A DNA stretch of 64,000 nucleotides, taken from the NCBI GenBank assembly GCA_963840075.1, contig CAWIXS010000023.1:1-64000 (forward strand), given 5' to 3'. Numbering within the stretch: position 1 is the first letter of the stretch; the number at the start of each line of letters is the position of its first letter. This document shows, in pieces, positions 46,426-54,687 of this stretch. The notes below the pieces were generated by a model. It searched no databases. It was not told the origin of the DNA and saw nothing but the letters and a program-made list of their open reading frames with translations. This DNA is from AWTP1-13 sp963840075. Its GTDB lineage: Bacteria; Pseudomonadota; Alphaproteobacteria; Rhizobiales; Hyphomicrobiaceae. A program made the position numbers and the translations under genes.

Positions 46426-47397
46426 CTATGCCGCCATCCCCGCCAGCCGCGCCTTGATGATGGCCTCGGCCTCGGCGACGATGCGCTCCACCAGGTCCTT
46501 GCAGGTGGGGATGTCGCCAATGAGGCCCATGCTGGTGCCGGCCGACCAGATGCCGTGCTCCAGATCGCCGGTCTCGTAGACCACACGGCCCTTGCTGCCG
46601 GCCACGACCGGGCCGATCTCGGCGATGCCCTTGCCCGCGCGCTCCATCTCGATCGCCTGCCTCGCCACCGAGTTGCCGAACACGCGCGAGGTGTTCCTGA
46701 GCGAGCGCAGGATCAGCGCGGTGGAGCGCTCGTCGTTGGCGACGATGGCCTCCTTCACCTTCTGGTGGATGGGGGCCTCCCTGGTCGCCATGAAGCGGGT
46801 GCCCATGCTCATGCCCTCGCAGCCCAGCGCCAGCGCCGCTACCAGCCCGCGCGCGTCGGCGAAGCCGCCGGAGGCGAGCATGGGTATCTTGATGACGTTG
46901 GCCGCGGCGGGGAGCAGCACGAGGTTGGGGACGTCGTCCTCGCCCGGATGTCCCGCGCACTCGAAGCCGTCCATGGAGATGCAGTCCACCCCGGCCTTCT
47001 CGGCGGAGAGGCCGTGCCGCACCGAGGTGCACTTGTGGATCACCCTGACGCCGGCGGCCTTGAATTTCGGCAGGTACGGCTTGGGGTTGTTGCCCGCCGT
47101 CTCGACGATCTCGACGCCCGAGGAGAGGATGGCGTCGATGTATTCGTCGTAGGGGCGCGGCACCAGGGTCGGCAGGATCGTCAGGTTCACGCCGAACGGC
47201 TTGTCGGTCATGTCGCGGCAGCGCGCGATCTCCTTCGCCAGGTCCTCGGGCGTCGGCTGGGTCAGCGCGGTGAGGAAGCCGAGCGCGCCGGCGTTGGCCA
47301 CCGCCGCGGTCAGCTCGGCGCGCCCCACCCACTGCATGCCGCCCTGCACGATGGGATGCGCAACGCCGAACATCTGCGTGAATCTGGTGCGGATCAT
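46426..47397 (-). CDS. nitronate monooxygenase (2-nitropropane dioxygenase family)
   Basis: A 323-residue FMN TIM-barrel protein that oxidises alkyl nitronates; related proteins act as flavin-dependent enoyl reductases. Signatures: HPIVQGGMQWVGRAELTAAV near the N-terminus, PFGVNLTILP, IVETAGNNPKPYLPKFKAAG, DGFECAGHPGEDDVPNLVLL and PMLASGGFADARGLVAALAL with CEGMSMGTRFMA. ATG 47397 (MIRTRFTQMFG) has GGGGAAC upstream; the longer frame to 47421 is not needed. It is divergent from the reductase gene at 47470, with about 70 bases between the starts, so both promoters share that gap. Confidence 0.9.
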   Translation of the reverse strand: MIRTRFTQMFGVAHPIVQGGMQWVGRAELTAAVANAGALGFLTALTQPTPEDLAKEIARCRDMTDKPFGVNLTILPTLVPRPYDEYIDAILSSGVEIVETAGNNPKPYLPKFKAAGVRVIHKCTSVRHGLSAEKAGVDCISMDGFECAGHPGEDDVPNLVLLPAAANVIKIPMLASGGFADARGLVAALALGCEGMSMGTRFMATREAPIHQKVKEAIVANDERSTALILRSLRNTSRVFGNSVARQAIEMERAGKGIAEIGPVVAGSKGRVVYETGDLEHGIWSAGTSMGLIGDIPTCKDLVERIVAEAEAIIKARLAGMAA

Positions 47398-47469
47398 CGC
47401 CCGTTCCCCTATGCTCCCCATCGGTCTTTGCCGGGCACCTTACCGGCTGGATGCGCGGAACGCGAGGTG

Positions 47470-48333
47470 GTGAGGGGAGTGTTCGAGAAGGGGCTGCTCG
47501 CCGGCAAGCGGGTGCTGATCACGGGCGGCGCCACCGGGCTCGGCAAGAGCATCGGCCGCCGCTATGTGGAGCTCGGCGCCGACCTCGTCATCTGCGGCCG
47601 GCGCGAGGCGATGCTGGAGGCCGCTGCGAGCGAGCTGCGCTCCGAGCTTGGCGCCGGCATCGAGACGCATGTGTGCGACGTGCGCTCCGCCGAGGCGGTC
47701 GATGCCATGATGGGGCGCATCTTCGACAAGGCCCCGCTCGACATTCTCCTCAACAACGCGGCGGGAAACTTCATTGCCCAGACCGACAAGCTGTCGCCGC
47801 GCGCCGTCGATGCGGTGCTCGGCATCGTGCTGCACGGGACGGCGTACTGCACCCTCGGCTGCGGGAAGCGCTGGATCGAGGCGGGCCGACCCGGCACGGT
47901 GCTGTCGATTCTGACCCTCTCCGCGCTGCAGGGCGCGCCCTTCACGGTGCCCTCGGCGATGGCCAAGGCCGGCGTGCTGGCCATGACGAGGAGCCTGGCG
48001 GTGGAGTGGGGCCCCAAGGGCATCCGCCTCGTCGCCATCGCGCCTGGGCCGTTCCCCACGCCCGGTGCCTGGGGGCGGCTGATGCCCGAGGAGCGCCGCG
48101 CCGAGGCGAAGGGGCAGATCCCCCTGCGCCGTTACGGCGAGCATCACGAGCTTGCCAATCTGGCGAGCTTCCTCGTATCGGACCAGGCGGCCTACATCAC
48201 CGGGGAATGCGTCGTCATCGACGGCGGCAAGCGCTATCTCGGCGGCGCGGGGACATCGAGCGCCGCCATGCTGGATTGGAGCGACGCCCAGTGGGCGGCG
48301 GTGCGGGAGAGGACGAGAGGAGACAAGGCATGA
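47470..48333 (+). CDS. SDR-family 2,4-dienoyl-CoA reductase-like oxidoreductase
   Basis: A 287-residue short-chain dehydrogenase with the cofactor motif LITGGATGLGKSIGRRYVEL and NNAAGNF. The position of the classic YxxxK reads PSAMAKAGVLAMTRSLAVEW, Ser instead of Tyr with Lys kept. This matches mitochondrial-type 2,4-dienoyl-CoA reductases (DECR1 has the same VPSAxAKAGV form), followed by IAPGPFPTPGAWGRLMP. The likely role is NADPH reduction of unsaturated acyl-CoA in beta-oxidation. GTG 47470 is chosen; GTG 47479 is also possible. Its stop overlaps the next start in ATGA. Confidence 0.85.
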   Translation: MRGVFEKGLLAGKRVLITGGATGLGKSIGRRYVELGADLVICGRREAMLEAAASELRSELGAGIETHVCDVRSAEAVDAMMGRIFDKAPLDILLNNAAGNFIAQTDKLSPRAVDAVLGIVLHGTAYCTLGCGKRWIEAGRPGTVLSILTLSALQGAPFTVPSAMAKAGVLAMTRSLAVEWGPKGIRLVAIAPGPFPTPGAWGRLMPEERRAEAKGQIPLRRYGEHHELANLASFLVSDQAAYITGECVVIDGGKRYLGGAGTSSAAMLDWSDAQWAAVRERTRGDKA

Positions 48334-49139
48334 GCTGGCAGCAGCTGCTCTACACGGTGGCGGACCGCGTCGCCACCATCACCCTGAACCGGCCCGACCG
48401 GCTCAACGCCTACACGCCGGTGATGGCGGAGGAGCTGCGCGAGGCGTTCGCCGCCGCCGATGCCGACGAGGGCGTGCGCGCCATCGTTCTCACCGGCGCC
48501 GGGCGCGGCTTCTGCGCCGGCGCCGACATGGAGCGGCTGTCCTCGGCGGCGGCCGGCCAGGCCAACCTCAGGAACGACGGGGAGTGGCCGACGGAGGGCC
48601 TGGAGGCCAACTTTGCCCAGCGCTGCAGCTATATCCTGGCGGTCAGGAAGCCGGTGATCGCGGGGATCAACGGCGCGGTCGCCGGCGTCGGTCTCGTGCT
48701 CACCCTCTACTGCGACATCCGCTACATGGCGGCGGGCGCCAAGCTGACGACGGCGTTCGCTCGCCGCGGCCTGATCGCCGAGCACGGCATCTCCTGGATG
48801 CTGCCGCGCCTGATCGGCCCGATGAACGCCATGGACCTGCTGCTGTCGGCGCGCACGGTGGTGGCCGAGGAGGCGGGGGCCATGGGCCTCGCGCGCGTGC
48901 TGCCGGCGGAGGGCTTCGCCGCAGCCGTGCAGGCCAAGGCCGCCGAGATCGCCAACCTCGCCTCGCCGCGCTCCACCCGCATCATCAAGAAGCAGGTCTA
49001 CGAGGCACTGTTCCAGTCGCTGGCGGAGGCCACGGCGGTTGCCAACCGCGAGCAGCCGTTGTGCCGCGACACCGAGGACTTCCGCGAGGGTGTGAGGAGC
49101 TATGTGGAGAAGCGCACGCCCAATTTTACGGGCCGGTGA
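48330..49139 (+). CDS. enoyl-CoA hydratase/isomerase family protein
   Basis: A 269-residue crotonase-fold protein. ATITLNRPDRLNAYTPVMAE, IVLTGAGRGFCAGADMERLS (oxyanion-hole CAGAD), KPVIAGINGAVAGVGLVLTL and FARRGLIAEHGISWMLPRLI are standard. A Glu in RGLIAEHG fits one of the catalytic positions. It should hydrate or isomerise enoyl-CoA. It is translationally coupled (ATGA) to the dienoyl-CoA reductase gene and has an AGAGGAGA site. Together with the divergent nitronate monooxygenase/enoyl reductase it suggests an acyl-CoA degradation locus. The exact acyl substrate is unknown. Confidence 0.92.
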   Translation: MSWQQLLYTVADRVATITLNRPDRLNAYTPVMAEELREAFAAADADEGVRAIVLTGAGRGFCAGADMERLSSAAAGQANLRNDGEWPTEGLEANFAQRCSYILAVRKPVIAGINGAVAGVGLVLTLYCDIRYMAAGAKLTTAFARRGLIAEHGISWMLPRLIGPMNAMDLLLSARTVVAEEAGAMGLARVLPAEGFAAAVQAKAAEIANLASPRSTRIIKKQVYEALFQSLAEATAVANREQPLCRDTEDFREGVRSYVEKRTPNFTGR

Positions 49140-49183
49140 CCCTCCGGTGATACCCGCCGGGTGACCCACCGGTGACCCGCCCC

Positions 49184-49220
49184 ACCTGGGGCGCATGCCG
49201 GTCAGGCATGCACCCCAGGT
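49184..49220 (+). terminator. strong hairpin after the enoyl-CoA hydratase gene
   Basis: Arms 49184-49199 (ACCTGGGGCGCATGCC) and 49205-49220 (GGCATGCACCCCAGGT) pair at 15 of 16 positions across a five-base GGTCA loop, 44 bases after the stop. No T-run follows, so it may be a processing or protective structure. Confidence 0.45.
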
Positions 49221-49551
49221 CCCGCACCCGGGACGGCCCCGGACGCGTGCGAAAGATGTTGCACTGCGCCCGGGGAGCTGCTGCAGCGTTCAACCCACGC
49301 GTGTGGGTGAAATTTCCCTGCACGCGAGTCCCGCTACCGCAAGTTGTCTGCCCGCCACGGCAGCCGTGTCTGGGGGATTGCGGCGCCGCAATTTGCACCC
49401 GTGACCCAGCACGGCTGCGACCTTGCCATCCTCGCCGTCATCCCGGCGTGAAGCGGCGATTCACGTTGCGATAACGGTAGTTGTACACACGATGCGCGAC
49501 GGTAGCGTGAGACAGCCGCAAACCCCCACAGCCGCAACCGAGGGAGAGGCG
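49221..49551. other. intergenic stretch upstream of the first heme peroxidase
   Basis: No gene is seen. It should hold the peroxidase promoter; no confident -35/-10 pair was found. A frame open across the upstream part of the peroxidase ORF (from 49423) has no homology. Confidence 0.4.
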
Positions 49552-51306
49552 ATGCACGGCCTCAATCCGTTTCGAGTCCTGACGCCCGAGCCCCAGCAGG
49601 AGGGGATCGTGAGCCGGGGCTTCCGCCATCTCTTCGGCACGCCTGTGCTCGCTCAGCTGTTCAGCGCCGACGGGCTGATGCAGGCTGCGAGCGCCGATGT
49701 GCAGGTGCAGGGCCTGATGCGCCGCCTGACGGCCCGCATGACGCGCGGCCACAACCGCGTCTGGTCCGACCCGCTGGCTCCCGGCGCAACCGGGCTTCCA
49801 CCGCGCGCGGTGTGGGAGAATCCGGATATCCCGTCCGGCTACACCTATCTCCTGCAGCTCGTCGCGCACGACCTCGTCGCCAGCTCGGTGTCGCTGGCGC
49901 TCGACCGCGGCGTGGCCGAGGTGGAGAACACGCGTACGCGCCCGCTCGCCCTCGACACCATCTACGGCGGCGGGCCGGACGTCTGCCCCTACCCTTATGA
50001 GTTCAGCGCCGAGCATCGCGACCAGCGCGGCCTCGTCCCGCGCACGCGCCTGCGCGTCGGCCCCGCGCATCCGCCGAACGGCGGCGCCGGCCATTGCCCG
50101 TTTCGCGACATCGGCCGCGCCACTGCGACCGACGCGGTGGACGCCGGGCGCGACACCGAGGCGCGCAAGGGCTGGCGCACCGAGGCCCTGCTCGCCGACG
50201 TGCGCAACGATTCGCACGCGCTGCTCTCGCAGATCACCGTGCTGTTCCACGTCCTGCACAACGAGCTGATGGAGCGGCTCGAGAAGCGCTCCCCGGCGCA
50301 GACGGCATGGCAGGACACCGAGGTCGCCTACCGCCGCTTCCTCACCGCGCGCATCGTTGCGACCATGATCTACCGCAACATCATCGACAAGGACGTGCTC
50401 AGGCGCATCCTCCACCCCCAGATCTACGAGCGCTATCTCACCAATCCGGCGTTTCCGCTCGATCCCCAGCGGGGCATCCCCAAGGAGTTCTCGCACGGCG
50501 CGTTCCGCTTCGCGCACGCCATGGTGCGCGACGAGTACCGGGTCAACAGCCCCGAGCCGCAGCCGATGACCCGCGCGCTGCACCAGAGCACCACCCGCTC
50601 GCCGGGCTCGGTGCCCGTGCGACCCGAATGGCTGGTCGACTGGTCGCTGTTCTTCCAGATCGGCGGCTCCAGCCCCAATTTGAGCCGCCGCATCGGGCCC
50701 GACTATGCCGCCGTGCTGCAGAACGAGGGCATGTTCCCGCCGCTCGCCAGGGGCGACGCCGGCGGCATCGCCTTCCGCGACTACCTCAGCAGCTGCTTTG
50801 CCAACCTGCGCAAGGTGCCGGAGTTCTGGCGCGAGTTCGGCCACCTGCTGCCGCCGTTCGAGATCTGGAAGGAGCCCCTGCGGCAGTGGCTCGAGGAGAT
50901 TCCGGGCTCGGAGCTCTCCGAGCGCTTCGAGCCCGGCGACATCGATCGCCTGGTCAACGACCCGCCGCTGCCGTTCTTCGTGCAGTTCGAGGCGGCCCAT
51001 ACCTTCGACCGCTCGGGCAAGCCGACCAGAGACGGCGGCGGGCGCCATCTCGGCCAGCTGGGCTCGCTGATCGTGGGCGAGACCATCTTCGGCGCCATGC
51101 GCCGCCATCCGCTCGGCTTCGAGGAGGCAAACCCCTCCCTGCGCAGCCGGATCACGGCGTGCTGCCTGGCGCTGCTCGAGGATTCCGATGCTCTTGCCGA
51201 CGTGAAGGCCGGTCTGCCCAGGTCGCCGGCGCGCGACATCGAGACCATGGCCGACCTCATAGGGTTCCTGCACGCCAGCGATGCGTTTCCGCAAGGCCCG
51301 GCCTGA
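49552..51306 (+). CDS. animal-type heme peroxidase (An_peroxidase-like), copy 1
   Basis: A 584-residue protein of the animal heme peroxidase superfamily. Likely key residues: distal His106 in LQLVAHDLVASSV, distal Arg218 in ADVRND before LLSQITVLFHVLHNELM, and proximal His322 in FRFAHAMVRDEYR. Their spacing resembles myeloperoxidase. LPFFVQFEAA and GSLIVGETIFGAMRRHPLG close the fold. No signal peptide is seen, so it is probably cytoplasmic. GAGGGAGAGG precedes ATG 49552. A small protein with a conserved MCG tail follows 59 bases later, and a paralogue lies at 54688. A role in oxidative modification of that protein is inferred. Confidence 0.82.
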   Translation: MHGLNPFRVLTPEPQQEGIVSRGFRHLFGTPVLAQLFSADGLMQAASADVQVQGLMRRLTARMTRGHNRVWSDPLAPGATGLPPRAVWENPDIPSGYTYLLQLVAHDLVASSVSLALDRGVAEVENTRTRPLALDTIYGGGPDVCPYPYEFSAEHRDQRGLVPRTRLRVGPAHPPNGGAGHCPFRDIGRATATDAVDAGRDTEARKGWRTEALLADVRNDSHALLSQITVLFHVLHNELMERLEKRSPAQTAWQDTEVAYRRFLTARIVATMIYRNIIDKDVLRRILHPQIYERYLTNPAFPLDPQRGIPKEFSHGAFRFAHAMVRDEYRVNSPEPQPMTRALHQSTTRSPGSVPVRPEWLVDWSLFFQIGGSSPNLSRRIGPDYAAVLQNEGMFPPLARGDAGGIAFRDYLSSCFANLRKVPEFWREFGHLLPPFEIWKEPLRQWLEEIPGSELSERFEPGDIDRLVNDPPLPFFVQFEAAHTFDRSGKPTRDGGGRHLGQLGSLIVGETIFGAMRRHPLGFEEANPSLRSRITACCLALLEDSDALADVKAGLPRSPARDIETMADLIGFLHASDAFPQGPA

Positions 51307-51365
51307 GGGTGCACGGCCGCGCACCCGCATCCCTGCTTTTTGCACCAAACCAATGGAGAGAGACG

Positions 51366-51776
51366 ATGGTGGATCTGATTAGGGTCGACAACGACGTACT
51401 TTGGGGCAAGCTCGTCAAGTCGTGGGCGACGGGCGTCAATCACGTGGTGCCCGGCGAGCCGGCGCCGAAGGCGCCGGAAACGCTGGACGACCTCGAGGCG
51501 CAGTGCCAGAAGGCCGGCATCGGCATCACCATCCCGAGCTACATCACGGGGCTGCAGCTCGTCCGCATGCCCAAGGACACGCTGATGCTGCGCCTGCCGG
51601 CCAAGGAGCTGGTGGAGAAGATCGAGGGCGATCTCAAGGCGCCGGGCGCCAAGTATCCCATCCCGCAGTACTACGACGACGCCTACGGCTTGTCACTCAA
51701 TGTGCCGAACCCGGACGAGAGGGTGAAGCTGCAGACCTGCCGGATCGGGGACTACTCGATCAGCATGTGCGGCTGA
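51366..51776 (+). CDS. small protein with conserved RIGDYSISMCG C-terminus, copy 1 (candidate modified peptide/protein)
   Basis: A 136-residue protein with a globular-looking body (LWGKLVKSWATG, TLDDLEAQCQKAGIGITIPS, DTLMLRLPAKELVEK, YPIPQYY) and the C-terminus RIGDYSISMCG (residues 126-136). It is clearly homologous to the 125-residue protein at 54251, which shares DTL-x-x-RLP, YP-x-P-x-x-Y and the tail with one substitution. A long leader-like body with an almost invariant end containing Cys, Ser and Tyr is what a RiPP precursor could look like; no family was recognised. It directly follows peroxidase 1. Its stop overlaps the convergent regulator gene by about 17 bases. Confidence 0.75.
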   Translation: MVDLIRVDNDVLWGKLVKSWATGVNHVVPGEPAPKAPETLDDLEAQCQKAGIGITIPSYITGLQLVRMPKDTLMLRLPAKELVEKIEGDLKAPGAKYPIPQYYDDAYGLSLNVPNPDERVKLQTCRIGDYSISMCG

Positions 51777-53864
51777 GTGCCGCCTGGACGGGAGCGCCAG
51801 CACCAGCCAGCCCATCGCGTAGACGTTCCCAGTCCTCTGCGTGCCTAATCGGGAATATGTTGAGAAACCATCGAGTAATGTTGTCGTCGCTTGCAGGTTC
51901 CTCACCGACCCACCTGGCTCGGAAAACTCTGAAAAAGGCTCGTAGCTCTTCGGTCGCAGCACTCTTGTCTCCCAGATGAAACAGCGCAGCGGCCAAGTAG
52001 CCGCGCGACGTAGCTCGAATTCACCCGCCAGCCTCGCGGCCTCCACGCACCCCGAATAGTCGCCGCGAATAAACCGGATAGCCACGTGGTATGCCCACTG
52101 CAGTGGGCTCGGGATAAGTGGAAGCCTCAGGGCATATTCCGCAAGCTCAAGCGCCCGTTCGGTTGCGCCGCAGAACGCAGAGCACATCGCCGATGACATC
52201 AGTGTCCAAGAGTCGTTCTCGTTGAGCTCAAGTGCGAGGCGGAGATGGATCACGGCTTGCTCGTGCTGGTTCGACATCGCGTAAGACCACGCTAGGGAAA
52301 GCTGGCTGCGCGAGTCTATTGGATCGAGAAGCGCAGCTTCCCGTGCGTAGGCCAATGCCTGCGCCGTTCGCTGCTGGCTGCGGCGCACGCCGGGCAAGAC
52401 GATGTGGATCAGATTGTGAATCTGCGCGAGGCCGGAGCGCGCTGGCGCGAAATCCGGCATCTGCCTGCCGACTTCAAGGAACATCTCCGATGCTTTGTGC
52501 CACCTGTCGGGATCCAAGCCCAGGATTGTCGCTTGTCCCTGTAGCCAGAGGTCGTAGCCCTTGAGATCGCTTATTGCGCGGTGCGCAACCACGGCCATCC
52601 GTCCCGCCGACACATAAACGTTCAAGGCCGTGGCGAGGCGTCGCACAATCGATTGCTGTGCGTCGACCCAATTTGCCAGCGAAATCTGGAACCGTTCGCT
52701 CCACAGATATACGTTGGTTGCCGCTTCGCGCAGCATAAGAACCAAACGCACGCCGTCGGCCACCTGAAACGCGCTCGCCTCGATCACAAATTGGCCGCGC
52801 GCTTCGCCCGGAGGCAGCAATCCGACACGACCGGGAGGCTGATCGCGAACAAGCCACTCCCGGAAGCGCACCAGACACGCGATCAGCTCGCGCCGGAACC
52901 CGTGCACGAGATAGCGCTGCTCCTCCCTCGTGGCGGAAGCGTCGAATTCGGTGACGGACACGACGAGCTTCGGTTCGGCGCCAGCTCTTGCGGTGCTGGC
53001 GGGAGATGTCCCGTAGTCAGGGGGGGTGAGCGGGACGCGGGGAGCCGCTTTGCGCCGTCGAGCGGCTGCTCCAGCTTGATCCTGGCGATCAGCTCCTGCG
53101 TCGGCTTTGACGGCTCGGTGTCGTACTCCATTTCCAGCAGCTCCCAGAGCGTCTTGTAAATGCCGAGCGCACCGCCGACGTCGCCATTACCGACGCGCGC
53201 GCTGATGAGGGCCCGGGCGGCCTCTTCGTGCGTCGGGTCGAGGTTGAGAAGGGCGCGGGCGGTCCTCTCGTGCGTTCCCGACGGGAGTGCCAGGCTGTCG
53301 CGCAGCGCGCGCTTCCAGGCCGCGGGCTATCCGCTCGTGAGAGGACTGGCGCTTGACCATGAGCCAGATGCGGAACGACGGGTCGATGTCCTCGTATCCC
53401 GCCATCAGCGTGTCGGTCAGGCGCTGGCGGTCGAGCAGCAGGTCGTGCGGGCGGCCCGCCGTCACGCTTTCCAGGACGGCCGCGACATCGAGGGCGATGG
53501 CGTCCGGCTCGAGCGCCACCACGCTGCGGTCGGTCAGGAAGCCGCCGAAGCCGCCCTGGGCGAGTGCATCTCTGAGCCCATGCAGCGCTTGGCGCAGGCT
53601 GGCGCGGGCCCTGGCTTCGTCGGATTCGCTCCAGAGCATGCCGACGAGGCGCTCGCGCGTCTCGCTCAGGTTCGGCGCCAGCGCCAGATAGCCGAGGAGG
53701 GCCTTCGCCTTGCGGTTGGGGACCGCGATCTCCCGGCCGCCCAGCCGCAGGGAGACGCCTCCGAACAGGCAGACGGCAAGGCATGGCCCCGAGGGCTGGA
53801 GAGCCCCGGCCCGCACGCCTTCGCCAGGCGTCGCAGGAGCGCTGATCGGCAGCGGCTCGCTCAC
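51760..53864 (-). CDS. SARP/BTAD-type transcriptional regulator with TPR-like C-terminus, three apparent frameshifts
   Basis: An approximately 700-codon regulator. An OmpR-like DNA-binding domain (AVCLFGGVSLRLGGREIAVP, then LLGYLALAPNLSETRERLVG, LWSESDEARARASLRQALHG) is followed by a BTAD-like domain (YEDIDPSFRIWLMVKRQSSH). After an extra G near 53305 the frame gives LRDSLALPSGTHERTARALL. After one base lost in a run of seven G at 53020-53026, FDASATREEQRYLVHGFRRE begins a TolB/adenylate-cyclase-like part and TPRs. A third break near 52015 leads to the WERLRDGLAGAG end. GTG 53864 has GAGGGAAG upstream. It lies between the two peroxidase groups and could regulate them. Confidence 0.7.
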
Positions 53865-54201
53865 GCTTCCCTCACCACTCTAGTGGAGTGCCCGCACCGT
53901 CGGCCTGCAGCGGCCGCCGTTCAGACGCAGCCCTCCCCGCTCTGCCCTGGGTTGAAATTTGAAGAGAATGCCCGCAAACCTAGCGCACGGGGGCTGGCGC
54001 CGTCAAAGGAGCAACGCGGGCGGTGGAGGGGTGGCCGCCATGCGCCTCGGAGGCGGCCGACGGAAATGCCGGCGAGAACCGACTTCAGGCAGTATCGATT
54101 GGTAAGGTCCCGCGGCTTCGCTCACGAGGCGCGAGCCGCATCGGGCGCGCGCAGAGCGGCAACTGCCAAAATGAACAGACGGAGCCGGATCTTCTCGGGT
54201 G

Positions 54202-54234
54202 AGGTGACGGCAGGACGGGGGGATGCCGTCACCT
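54202..54234 (-). terminator. strong hairpin after the second MCG-tail gene
   Basis: AGGTGACGGCA (54202-54212) and TGCCGTCACCT (54224-54234) form a perfect 11-bp stem with an 11-base loop, 16 bases past the stop at 54251. No T-run follows. It marks a probable end of the minus-strand YcaO operon. The rest of the 53865-54250 gap has no gene. Confidence 0.5.
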
Positions 54235-54250
54235 GCACGGCAACCGGAAC

Positions 54251-54628
54251 CTATCCACACATCCCGATGCTGTAGTCGCCGATGCGTTCGGCCTGGAAAT
54301 CCACGACGCTGTCAATGCGTGGCTTCGACTCGAAGACCCGCTCGTAGAAGGCGGGCAGAGGATAGCTCCCGCCTTGCTCGGCCAGGCGCTTCTCGAACCA
54401 TTCGAGGGTTGCCTTGCATGGGAGACGGATGGTGAGGGTGTCCTCGTCGTCCTGGACGAACTTCACATGCTTCAGCTGCTGTGGAATCTTGGCGCCAACG
54501 TTGGCCTGGGCCAACTGGGTGGAGAACTCTTCGAGCGTCGCCGGCAACGGGTCAGTCCCCTTCGACCAGGCTTTGACCAATTCGCCGAACGCCTTGTAGT
54601 TCACGACCTCGAGCTTCTCAAACTTCAT
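54251..54628 (-). CDS. small protein with conserved RIGDYSIGMCG C-terminus, copy 2 (candidate modified peptide/protein)
   Basis: A 125-residue homologue of the protein at 51366, with AFGELVKAWSKG, TLEEFSTQLAQANVGAKIPQ, EDTLTIRLPCKATLEWFEKR, YPLPAFYERVFE and the tail RIGDYSIGMCG (residues 115-125). ATG 54628 is chosen for its strong GGGAGGTG site; the longer frame to 54676 is not supported. It is the last gene of a minus-strand run of two tiny ORFs, ycaO-like, peroxidase and this gene. Because the tail is more conserved than the body, it may be the part acted on by YcaO or peroxidase. No family was recognised. Confidence 0.75.
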   Translation of the reverse strand: MKFEKLEVVNYKAFGELVKAWSKGTDPLPATLEEFSTQLAQANVGAKIPQQLKHVKFVQDDEDTLTIRLPCKATLEWFEKRLAEQGGSYPLPAFYERVFESKPRIDSVVDFQAERIGDYSIGMCG

Positions 54629-54687
54629 CGCACACCTCCCAATAGCACGATACAACTTCGCATAGTCAGTGTTCATCTGAATTGCGG

